Shown here piece after piece: positions 16,134 through 22,736 of a DNA stretch of 32,258 bases. A program made the position numbers and the translations under genes. A model generated the notes under the pieces. The model worked only from the letters and a program-made list of their open reading frames with translations. It had not been told where the DNA came from and searched no databases. Each line of letters starts with the position of its first letter. Position 1 is the stretch's first letter. The DNA is from Lachnospiraceae bacterium (GTDB lineage: Bacteria; Bacillota; Clostridia; Lachnospirales; Lachnospiraceae), in NCBI GenBank assembly GCA_024693925.1, contig JAILKH010000190.1, forward strand, positions 1 through 32,258, read 5' to 3'.

Positions 16134-16661
16134 TTATTCAAAATCATAACCATGGGCAGTAAGAAAACGGGAAAACATTTCATCAAAGGAGTGTTCCACG
16201 GATTTGTCCAGTGTAAATATGGAAAGGGTAAGGGCGGTGGTACAGGTTAATGTACTGCCGTCATATTTAATATTAACATTTAAGGAACGGATATCGGAAC
16301 TTTTTAAGGTTGTATCGATTCCCGCCAGGAATTTATTGATGTTTTCCTGAGGCATGCATAAATTTACTTTAAGGGAAAGAGGAGTTTTTTTTCCTTTTAT
16401 ACATTCAAAACAGAAGCTTTTCATATTCTCCCACCGGACCAATGTATCTGAAAAGATTCGTCCGGCTTTTTGAGCCTCATCCTTTAATATACTAAGTTCA
16501 TCTTCTGTGTAGAATTCTTTATTGATGTGTCCGTCGATGGTGTAGGTATTACCGGTAACGATAACAGCCTCCAAAAGAAGAAAACTGTTGAAAACCGTTT
16601 CTTTATCCGATAGAAGACCACTCATAAAAGATCCTGTGTTTTTAATGGTAAATAAACGCAT
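16134..16661 (-). CDS. DUF5721-like conserved protein
   Basis: A 175-residue protein without signal peptide or membrane helix. The pattern (short start LFTIKN, SFMSGLLSDKETVFNSFLL, TIDGHINKEFY, a central segment with IKGKKTPLSLKV, then LNVNIKYDGSTLTCTTAL and a C-terminal FLTAHGYDFE) agrees with what I recall of DUF5721, a family of unknown function common in Lachnospiraceae. It is convergent with the lipase gene, with one base between the stop codons and no terminator. It lies in the same orientation as DUF1294 and argG, 61 bases downstream of the former, so it may belong to that transcript. No biochemical role can be proposed. Confidence 0.8.
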   Translation of the reverse strand: MRLFTIKNTGSFMSGLLSDKETVFNSFLLLEAVIVTGNTYTIDGHINKEFYTEDELSILKDEAQKAGRIFSDTLVRWENMKSFCFECIKGKKTPLSLKVNLCMPQENINKFLAGIDTTLKSSDIRSLNVNIKYDGSTLTCTTALTLSIFTLDKSVEHSFDEMFSRFLTAHGYDFE

Positions 16662-16722
16662 ATTTTATCCTTTTTTAATAGAAGCTTGTCCGGATGAAGT
16701 GTAAAGAACAGATCATTTAGGT

Positions 16723-17031
16723 TTACATAATCTTGAAATCGATAGGGATCGCAAACAGAGCAAGAAGAACCAGCAGTATTTGTACTCCCAATATAACCGG
16801 CATTCCGATCACAAAAGTCATCTTTTGGGTTTTGTGTCGAAAAAGATACATACCCAGCAGACAGCCGATACTGCCTCCAAAGACCGCTATTGTAAACAAG
16901 GTTGCTTCGGGGGTTCGGAAGTACTGCCGTTTGGCCTTCTGCTTATCAACAAAAAAATAGATAAGTCCAAGAAGATTGACAAATATTAAATAAATACCTA
17001 TTAGCATTTTGACGTTTCTTAAATCGATCAA
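16723..17031 (-). CDS. DUF1294 family small membrane protein
   Basis: A small membrane protein of 102 residues from a TTG start at 17031, or 94 from the ATG at 17007. The TTG has AAGGAG six bases upstream, whereas the ATG has no good ribosome binding site, so I chose the TTG. Features are a first membrane helix, the DUF1294 signature (DKQKAK, then RTPEATLF, then a GGSIGCLLGMYLFRHKTQK block) and a second and third hydrophobic segment ending near the C-terminus. Family function is not established. It lies between argG and the DUF5721-like gene, in the same direction. Confidence 0.88.
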   Translation of the reverse strand: MIDLRNVKMLIGIYLIFVNLLGLIYFFVDKQKAKRQYFRTPEATLFTIAVFGGSIGCLLGMYLFRHKTQKMTFVIGMPVILGVQILLVLLALFAIPIDFKIM

Positions 17032-17055
17032 GGGCAACTCCTTTATTTTACAGAG

Positions 17056-17086
17056 AATCCCCCTTCCTGAAAATGGGAGGGGGATT
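17056..17086 (-). terminator. Hairpin after argG, partial terminator or processing site
   Basis: A 12-bp inverted repeat with one G-U pair (17056-17067 with 17075-17086) and a 7-nt loop lies 22 bases after the argG stop. On the minus strand no T run follows, so it may attenuate or stabilise the argG mRNA 3' end rather than terminate fully, letting some transcription reach DUF1294. Confidence 0.55.
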
Positions 17087-17107
17087 GAGATCCGGTTTAT
17101 ATTAAGA

Positions 17108-18328
17108 TCAGTTGTTTTTCTCAACTTCCTGCATCTTAAGAGCACGAACTTTGCTGGAAAGTCCGAAGAGATTGATAAATCCTTCCGCATCATGATGATC
17201 GTAAAGATCTCCGGTTGTAAAGCTTGCGATGCTTTCGTTGTAGAGAGAGTAGGGAGAAGTTGTTCCGGCCTTAATGATATTGCCTTTATAAAGTTTGAAT
17301 TTAACTTCGCCCGTAACATATTTCTGAGTCGATTCTATAAATGCCTGAACAGCCTCGCGAAGAGGAGTGAACCACTTTCCTTCATATACTATCTGGGCAA
17401 ATTTATTTCCCATATCCTGTTTCAGAGCATAGGTATCACGATCAAGAATAAGTTCTTCAAGCTGCTGATGAGCTTCGTAAAGAATTGTTCCGCCGGGAGT
17501 TTCGTATACGCCACGGCTCTTCATACCTACAACACGGTTCTCGACGATATCAACGATCCCTACGCCATGTTTGCCGCCAAGACGGTTGAGCTCGGCGATG
17601 ATCCCGGATACCTTCATTTCTTTACCGTTAACCGATTTGGGAACTCCTGCTTCAAAGGTCATGGTTACGTACTCGCCTTCATCGGGAGCCTTCTCGGGAG
17701 TAGTTCCAAGAACCAGAAGATGATCATAATTGGGCTCGTTGGCGGGATCCTCAAGTTCCAGTCCTTCGTGACTTATATGCCATAAATTACGATCGCGGGA
17801 ATAACTTGAATCTGCGGAGAAAGGAAGATTAATGCCATGGGCACGGCAGTATTCGATCTCTTCTTCACGGGAATTCATTGTCCATTTCTCATTTCTCCAG
17901 GCAGCTATTATCTTAAGATCCGGAGCAAGAGCCTTGATTCCGAGTTCAAATCTTATTTGATCGTTACCCTTACCGGTAGCGCCATGGCAGATAGCGGTGG
18001 CTCCCTCTTTACGTGCTATTTCCACCAGCTTCTTGGCAATAACCGGCCGTGCCATTGAAGTGCCGAGAAGATATTTGTTTTCATATACTGCATGTGCCTT
18101 AACGCAGGGCATAATGAAATCATCACAGAATTCATCCGTAAGATCTTCGATATAAAGCTTGGAAGCACCTGAGGAAAGGGCTCTCTCTTCAAGTCCGTCA
18201 AGCTCCTCTGCCTGTCCGCAGTTACCGCATACACAGATAACTTCGTAGTCGAAATTCTCCTTGAGCCAGGGAATAAGTGCACTTGTGTCAAGTCCGCCCG
18301 AATAGGCAAGTATAACTTTTTCTTTCAT
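17108..18328 (-). CDS. argG: Argininosuccinate synthase
   Basis: ArgG joins citrulline and aspartate using ATP to give argininosuccinate, the penultimate step of arginine synthesis. The 406-residue protein has the PP-loop motif AYSGGLDTS (8-16), the GHGATGKGNDQIRFE-type citrulline/ATP loop (here CHGATGKGNDQIRFE), and the SADSSYSRDRNLW and IVENRVVGMKSRG blocks of the synthase domain. Length is normal. AGGAGG lies about 10 bases upstream of the ATG. argH is not next to it. It is transcribed away from the GNAT-argJBD unit, and a palindrome at 18505-18518 could serve both directions. Confidence 0.97.
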   Translation of the reverse strand: MKEKVILAYSGGLDTSALIPWLKENFDYEVICVCGNCGQAEELDGLEERALSSGASKLYIEDLTDEFCDDFIMPCVKAHAVYENKYLLGTSMARPVIAKKLVEIARKEGATAICHGATGKGNDQIRFELGIKALAPDLKIIAAWRNEKWTMNSREEEIEYCRAHGINLPFSADSSYSRDRNLWHISHEGLELEDPANEPNYDHLLVLGTTPEKAPDEGEYVTMTFEAGVPKSVNGKEMKVSGIIAELNRLGGKHGVGIVDIVENRVVGMKSRGVYETPGGTILYEAHQQLEELILDRDTYALKQDMGNKFAQIVYEGKWFTPLREAVQAFIESTQKYVTGEVKFKLYKGNIIKAGTTSPYSLYNESIASFTTGDLYDHHDAEGFINLFGLSSKVRALKMQEVEKNN

Positions 18329-18483
18329 AAATATAAACCTCCTGATAGCTTGGCTTTAATATGTAATTTATATTTCGGTTATGCTTTAGTTTAAGCAAAA
18401 TCAAGGATACAACAATTAAGAGATAAATGCAAGAGTATTATGCATAAAAAAACAAACTTTATTTATTAAATCCTAAAATTTCG

Positions 18484-18539
18484 TTGCATATTATTCGCCA
18501 TCGCTGTATAATTATACACTATCCGGACCGTGATGTATA
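18484..18539. promoter_or_regulatory. Putative bidirectional promoter and arginine operator
   Basis: A perfect 14-bp palindrome, TGTATAATTATACA (18505-18518), contains a TATAAT on each strand. On the plus strand TTGCAT (18484-18489) lies 17 bases before TATAAT (18507-18512). On the minus strand TATACA (18539-18534) lies 17 bases before TATAAT (18516-18511). Transcripts would run toward the GNAT-arg genes and toward argG. The palindrome also resembles an ARG box (TGAATA-N-TATTCA type) with one change per half, and another TGTATAA lies at 18534-18540, 29 bases or about three helical turns away. Repression by an ArgR-type regulator is inferred. Confidence 0.55.
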
Positions 18540-18610
18540 AAATCATCATAGTATGGCGTAACATTTTATTTAAACTGCCATTGATTTAACGGACAGAAAG
18601 TTATGTAATT

Positions 18611-18748
18611 ATAAAAGGACCGAAGGCATAAAAGGCCCGAAGGAATAAAAGGTCCGAAGGCATAAAAGGCCCGAAGGAATAAAAGGACCGGAGTAGTATA
18701 AGGCCCGGAGGAATAAAAGGACCGGAGGAATAAAAGGACAGGAGGAGA
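18611..18748 (+). repeat. 17-bp tandem repeats with Shine-Dalgarno-like cores
   Basis: About eight units of roughly 17 bp follow the pattern ATAAAAGGNCCGAAGGN, starting at 18611, 18628, 18645, 18662, 18679, 18698, 18713 and 18730. Units five and six are 19 and 15 bp long; the rest are 17. The bases before CCGAAGG alternate between A, C and T, and the later units change GAAGG to GGAGG. The last unit supplies the AGGAGGAG ribosome binding site of the GNAT gene. The array lies in the 5' leader predicted from the 18484 promoter. Confidence 0.85.
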
Positions 18749-18754
18749 AATGTT

Positions 18755-19198
18755 ATGATCAGAACGATGAATATTGATGACTATGATCAGGTAAGAGACC
18801 TTTGGATGTGTATTAAAGGCTTTGCCATAAGAAGTATAGATGATTCCAGAGAAGGGGTTGATCATTTTTTAAAGAGAAATCCCACAACCTCTGTTGTGGC
18901 AGAAGCTGACGGCAGAATAATAGGAAGTATCCTGTGCGGGCATGACGGGCGAAGAGGATGTTTTTATCATGTATGTGTGCATCCGGATCACAGAAGAAAA
19001 GGGATAGGAAAGCAGATGGTGGTGTTTGCCATGAATGCTCTTAAAGAAGAGCATATTAATAAGGTAAGCCTTATTGCTTTTACTCAGAATGATATAGGCA
19101 ATGTTTTTTGGAAAACTATCGGCTGGACTAAGAGGGAAGATCTGAATTATTATGATTTTACCCTGAATGAAGAAAATATCGTAAGATTTAATGAGTAA
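18755..19198 (+). CDS. GNAT family N-acetyltransferase, YpeA-like
   Basis: A 147-residue GNAT protein. The acetyl-CoA-binding motif A is clear: HVCVHPDHRRKGIGKQMV at about 82-99, with the RRKGIG pyrophosphate loop. The GRIIGSILCGHDGRRG strand-loop and a C-terminal FWKTIGW strand are typical. The closest likeness I recall is E. coli YpeA, whose substrate is not well defined. It lies just upstream of argJ, so a role as N-acetylglutamate synthase priming the ornithine cycle is possible, but many YpeA-like proteins have other substrates. Its ribosome binding site is the last copy of an SD-like repeat array. An internal promoter for argJ follows the stop. Confidence 0.85.
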   Translation: MIRTMNIDDYDQVRDLWMCIKGFAIRSIDDSREGVDHFLKRNPTTSVVAEADGRIIGSILCGHDGRRGCFYHVCVHPDHRRKGIGKQMVVFAMNALKEEHINKVSLIAFTQNDIGNVFWKTIGWTKREDLNYYDFTLNEENIVRFNE

Positions 19199-19204
19199 AT
19201 GCCC

Positions 19205-19233
19205 TTGATTTTATGTGCGTACTTAAATAAAAT
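19205..19233 (+). promoter_or_regulatory. Predicted promoter of argJBD
   Basis: TTGATT (19205-19210) and TAAAAT (19228-19233) have a 17-base spacer, giving a start near 19240 and a leader of about 70 bases before argJ. A TTATACA half-site (19254-19260), the same half as in the palindrome at 18505, lies just downstream and could be an ArgR site. Confidence 0.5.
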
Positions 19234-19309
19234 CATATAAGCGTTATATAATTTTATACATATTATGCATTCAATATGGAAGTAATATAAAAGTATCGGA
19301 GGTTGTATC

Positions 19310-20533
19310 ATGGAAGTGATCTTAGGTGGTGTAACTGCAGCCGAAGGTTTTATGGCCGCAAGCTGCGAGGCAAATATAAAATATGAGGGAAGAACCGATA
19401 TGGCAATGGTTTTCAGCAAAGAGCCATGTGTGGTAGCGGGGACCTTTACAAGTAATAAAGTTAAGGCGGCTTGTGTTAAATGGGATCAAAATATCAATGC
19501 TTCCGGGAAACCTATGCATGCGGTGGTGATCAATTCGGGGATAGCCAATGCCTGTACCGGAAAGGAAGGCTTTGATGCCTGCGAAGCTACGGCTAAGGCA
19601 GTAGAAGAGACCCTTAAGGTTCCTTATGATACGGTAGCGGTTGCATCGACGGGAGTGATAGGAATGCAATTGCCGGTGGAAAAGCTCAGGAACGGTGTAA
19701 TAAAGATGGCTCCCCTGCTTGAAGGAAGTATTGAAGCCGGTACCCTTGCCAGTAAAGCTATAATGACTACCGATACCGTAAATAAGGAAGTTGCGGTAAC
19801 TTTTAATATAGGAAACCGTAAGGTAACCCTTGGAGGAATGAGTAAGGGCTCCGGTATGATACATCCCAATATGTGTACCATGCTTGCTTTTCTTACCTCC
19901 GATATTGCCATAGATAAGGCTCTTATGCAGGAGGCTTTGAGTGAAATCGTGAAGGATACCTTTAATATGATCTCGGTAGACGGTGATACTTCCACCAATG
20001 ATACCCTGCTGCTTATGGCCAATGGTCTTGCCGGTAATGAAAGGATAGTTGATAAGGGTGAAGCATACGGCATATTTAAGGAAGCTTTGTTTTATGTATG
20101 TAAAGCTCTGGCAATGAAGATGGCAAAGGATGGGGAAGGAGCCTCTAAACTGTTCACCGCCAGGGTAGTAAATGCAAGATCAAAGGAAGATGCAAGAGTT
20201 CTTGCAAGATCGGTCATAAGCTCCAATTTAAGTAAAGCGGCGATCTTTGGCTGTGATGCCAATTTCGGACGTTTCCTTTGTGCCATGGGATATTCCGGAA
20301 TTGATTTTGACCAGGAGGATGTTGAGCTGTTTTTTGAAAGCAGGGCCGGAAGGCTTGAAGTCTTTAAGTATGGTGTTCCCCTTGATTTTGACGAAGAGGA
20401 AGCATTAAAAATACTAAAATGCGATGAAGTTACCATTTATATAGATATGCATGAAGGGGACAAGGAAGCAACGGCTTGGGGTTGTGATCTGACCTATGAT
20501 TATGTTAAGATAAATGCTGATTACAGAAGCTAG
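19310..20533 (+). CDS. argJ: Glutamate N-acetyltransferase / ornithine acetyltransferase
   Basis: ArgJ transfers the acetyl group from N-acetylornithine to glutamate, recycling acetyl groups in arginine synthesis; some members also use acetyl-CoA. The 407-residue precursor is expected to cut itself before Thr190 in HPNMCTMLAF, giving alpha and beta chains with Thr as nucleophile. The residue before the cut is Cys rather than the common Ala. Other family blocks are GGMSKGSGMIHPN, SVDGDTSTNDTLLLMANG, and NFGRFLCAMGYS near the C-terminus. GGAGGT precedes the ATG. argB follows 26 bases after the stop (to the preferred ATG); argC, normally needed between ArgB and ArgD, is absent here. Confidence 0.97.
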   Translation: MEVILGGVTAAEGFMAASCEANIKYEGRTDMAMVFSKEPCVVAGTFTSNKVKAACVKWDQNINASGKPMHAVVINSGIANACTGKEGFDACEATAKAVEETLKVPYDTVAVASTGVIGMQLPVEKLRNGVIKMAPLLEGSIEAGTLASKAIMTTDTVNKEVAVTFNIGNRKVTLGGMSKGSGMIHPNMCTMLAFLTSDIAIDKALMQEALSEIVKDTFNMISVDGDTSTNDTLLLMANGLAGNERIVDKGEAYGIFKEALFYVCKALAMKMAKDGEGASKLFTARVVNARSKEDARVLARSVISSNLSKAAIFGCDANFGRFLCAMGYSGIDFDQEDVELFFESRAGRLEVFKYGVPLDFDEEEALKILKCDEVTIYIDMHEGDKEATAWGCDLTYDYVKINADYRS

Positions 20534-20559
20534 GATCATAAATGAAGGAAGGCGAAAAG

Positions 20560-21465
20560 ATGTCAGTTACACAAGAAGAATATATGGAAAAATATTATAA
20601 AAAGGCGGAGGTGCTTATTGAAGCACTTCCTTATATAAGAAAGTTTAACCGTAAAGTCATAGTGGTTAAGTACGGCGGAAGCGCAATGACGGATGAGAAG
20701 CTTAAAAGGAGTGTTATAGAGGATGTCACCTTACTTAAGCTGGTAGGCTTTAAACCCATTGTGGTACACGGCGGAGGTAAGGATATAAGTGCCTGGGTAA
20801 AGAAGGTTGGCAAGGAAGCTCAGTTCATAAACGGTTTAAGGGTTACCGATGCAGAGACTATGGAAATAGCGGAAATGGTTCTTGGCAAGGTTAATAAGCA
20901 GCTGGTTGCCATGGTTCAGGGCCTGGGAGTAAAAGCAGTGGGTATTTCCGGTAAGGACGGAGGACTGCTTACGGTTGAGAAGAAATATTCCGAGGGTAAA
21001 GATATAGGATTTGTGGGAAACATAACCCGGGTGGATACGAAGATACTTGATGATCTTTTGGAGGATGATTTTCTTCCGATAGTTTCTCCTATAGGTCTTG
21101 ATAATAAATATGATACTTATAATATCAATGCGGATGATGCGGCATGTGCCATAGCAAAGGCTATGAATGCCGATAAGCTTGCTTTTCTTACAGATATTGA
21201 AGGAGTCTATAAAGATCCTGCGGATAAGTCTACCTTCATATCAAGATTAACCGTTTCCGAGGCCAATGACCTGATAGAAGAAGGATATATAGGCGGGGGT
21301 ATGCTTCCGAAGCTTAACAATTGTACCGATGCCATCGTAAACGGGGTAAACAGGGTACATATCCTTGACGGAAGAAAACCTCATACATTATTGCTTGAGA
21401 TATTTACCAAAGAAGGTATAGGAACCATGTTCTTCAGGGATGAAGACAAGGAAACCGTAATGTAA
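20560..21465 (+). CDS. argB: Acetylglutamate kinase
   Basis: ArgB phosphorylates N-acetylglutamate with ATP. The 301-residue product has VVKYGGSAM (phosphate-binding loop), [10 protein letters not shown] (substrate), [10 protein letters not shown], and [15 protein letters not shown] followed by FLTDIEGVY. The N-terminal helix before VVKYGGS ([20 protein letters not shown]) matches the extra helix that lets hexameric acetylglutamate kinases be inhibited by arginine, so feedback control is likely. I chose the ATG at 20560 because AAGGAAGG lies 7 bases before it; an in-frame ATG at 20542 is an alternative adding six residues. Confidence 0.96.
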   Translation: MSVTQEEYMEKYYKKAEVLIEALPYIRKFNRKVIVVKYGGSAMTDEKLKRSVIEDVTLLKLVGFKPIVVHGGGKDISAWVKKVGKEAQFINGLRVTDAETMEIAEMVLGKVNKQLVAMVQGLGVKAVGISGKDGGLLTVEKKYSEGKDIGFVGNITRVDTKILDDLLEDDFLPIVSPIGLDNKYDTYNINADDAACAIAKAMNADKLAFLTDIEGVYKDPADKSTFISRLTVSEANDLIEEGYIGGGMLPKLNNCTDAIVNGVNRVHILDGRKPHTLLLEIFTKEGIGTMFFRDEDKETVM

Positions 21466-21527
21466 TGATATAGATCAGAAATGATAATTATATTTATAAA
21501 GTCATAAAAGGTGGTGTAACACTTATC

Positions 21528-22733
21528 ATGAAATCAATGAATGAATATATTAATGAAGCAGAGGAGGTTCTGCTTCATACCTATAATCGTTATCCGGTGG
21601 TATTTGACCATGGTGAGGGCGTAAAACTCTATGATCTTAACGGAAAGGAGTATCTTGATTTCTGTGCGGGGATCGCGGTATTTGCTCTTGGATATGGAAA
21701 TGAAGAGTATAATAATGCTCTTAAGGCTCAGGTTGATAAACTTATCCATACATCAAATCTGTTTTATTCCGTTCCGGCCATCAATGCCGCACAGGCTCTT
21801 ACCGGGGTATCCGGTATGGACAGGGTATTCTTCACCAACAGCGGGGCGGAAGCGATAGAGGGAGCGATAAAATCTGCCAGAAAATATGCTTTTACCAAAG
21901 ACGGGAATACGGATCATGAAATAATAGCAATGAATAAATCCTTTCACGGACGTACTATGGGAGCGCTTTCCGTAACCGGAAAGAAGCAGTACAGAGAACC
22001 CTTCTATCCTATGATAGGAAATATAAAATATGCTGATTTTAATGATTTTGAAAGTGTTCTCTCACAGGTGACCGATAAGACCTGTGCGATCATAATGGAA
22101 ACCATTCAGGGAGAAGGCGGGATATATCCTGCCAAGGATAGTTTCTTAAAAGATGTACGTAAGTTATGTGACGAGAAGGACATCCTGCTTATACTTGATG
22201 AGATCCAATGCGGAATGGGCAGGAGCGGAAATATGTTTGCTTATGAAGCCTATGGTATAAAACCTGATATTCTGACGGTGGCAAAAGCAGTAGGCTGCGG
22301 GGTTCCGGTGGGAGCCTTTATGATGAGCCAGAGGGTGGCGGATAAAGCCCTCGTACCGGGGGATCATGGTACCACCTATGGCGGAAATCCTCTTGTGTGT
22401 GCTGCGGTATGTGAGGTACTGCGTCAGTTTGAGGAAAGAGATATCCTTAAGAATGTAAACGAGACGGGAGCATATTTATACGAAAAATTAGAGATGCTTA
22501 TGGGTGAATATGATTGTATTACAGCTCACAGGGGCCGCGGGCTTATCCAGGGAATAGAGCTTGATCCCAATAAGAAGAAAGCTTCACAGGTATGTAAAAA
22601 TGCTATTGAGAGCGGACTTATCATTATAACCGCCGGCAGCGATATAATCAGATTTATCCCGCCTCTTATCATAAGCAAAGAAGATATAGATAACATGATC
22701 GTTCTTCTTAAGCAGGCTCTTGAGAGGGATTAA
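21528..22733 (+). CDS. argD: Acetylornithine aminotransferase
   Basis: A class III PLP aminotransferase that converts N-acetylglutamate semialdehyde and glutamate to N-acetylornithine and 2-oxoglutarate. The 401-residue protein has NSGAEAIEGAIK (PLP phosphate region), the FHGRTMGALSVTGK block, LDEIQCGMGRSG (PLP ring Asp), and the Schiff-base lysine K253 in LTVAKAVGCG. Length and blocks are those of ArgD rather than GABA aminotransferase, and the arg neighbours agree. AAGGTGGTG lies about 10 bases upstream. The solute-binding protein gene starts 3 bases after the stop, suggesting readthrough into a non-arginine gene. Confidence 0.95.
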   Translation: MKSMNEYINEAEEVLLHTYNRYPVVFDHGEGVKLYDLNGKEYLDFCAGIAVFALGYGNEEYNNALKAQVDKLIHTSNLFYSVPAINAAQALTGVSGMDRVFFTNSGAEAIEGAIKSARKYAFTKDGNTDHEIIAMNKSFHGRTMGALSVTGKKQYREPFYPMIGNIKYADFNDFESVLSQVTDKTCAIIMETIQGEGGIYPAKDSFLKDVRKLCDEKDILLILDEIQCGMGRSGNMFAYEAYGIKPDILTVAKAVGCGVPVGAFMMSQRVADKALVPGDHGTTYGGNPLVCAAVCEVLRQFEERDILKNVNETGAYLYEKLEMLMGEYDCITAHRGRGLIQGIELDPNKKKASQVCKNAIESGLIIITAGSDIIRFIPPLIISKEDIDNMIVLLKQALERD

Positions 22734-22736
22734 TAT

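Larger units (their letters stand above)
18329..18754. other. Divergent regulatory region between argG and the GNAT-argJBD unit
   Basis: This 426-base region has no credible gene. It holds, from left to right: the argG ribosome binding site, an AT-rich stretch with a TGCATAA half-site at 18441-18447, a palindromic promoter region (18484-18539), and a tandem repeat array (18611-18748) that runs up to the GNAT start codon. Confidence 0.7.

Noticed and set aside
17032-17319. N-terminal extension of the DUF1294 protein
   Set aside because: The frame is open upstream, but it passes through the hairpin and into argG; the SD-supported TTG at 17031 is the likely start.
17009-17785. Long 258-codon plus-strand frame across the argG 3' half
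   Set aside because: It is antisense to the unmistakable argG and shows no domain motif; it results from codon bias of argG.
18611-18748. Riboswitch or T-box leader for the arginine operon
   Set aside because: No T-box sequence (TGGNACCGCG-like) or other recognisable aptamer is present; the stretch is a simple tandem repeat.
18566-18865. Minus-strand frame across the SD-like repeats
   Set aside because: Its repetitive Leu/Phe/Arg translation is produced by the tandem repeats and it overlaps the GNAT start; no ribosome binding site is seen.
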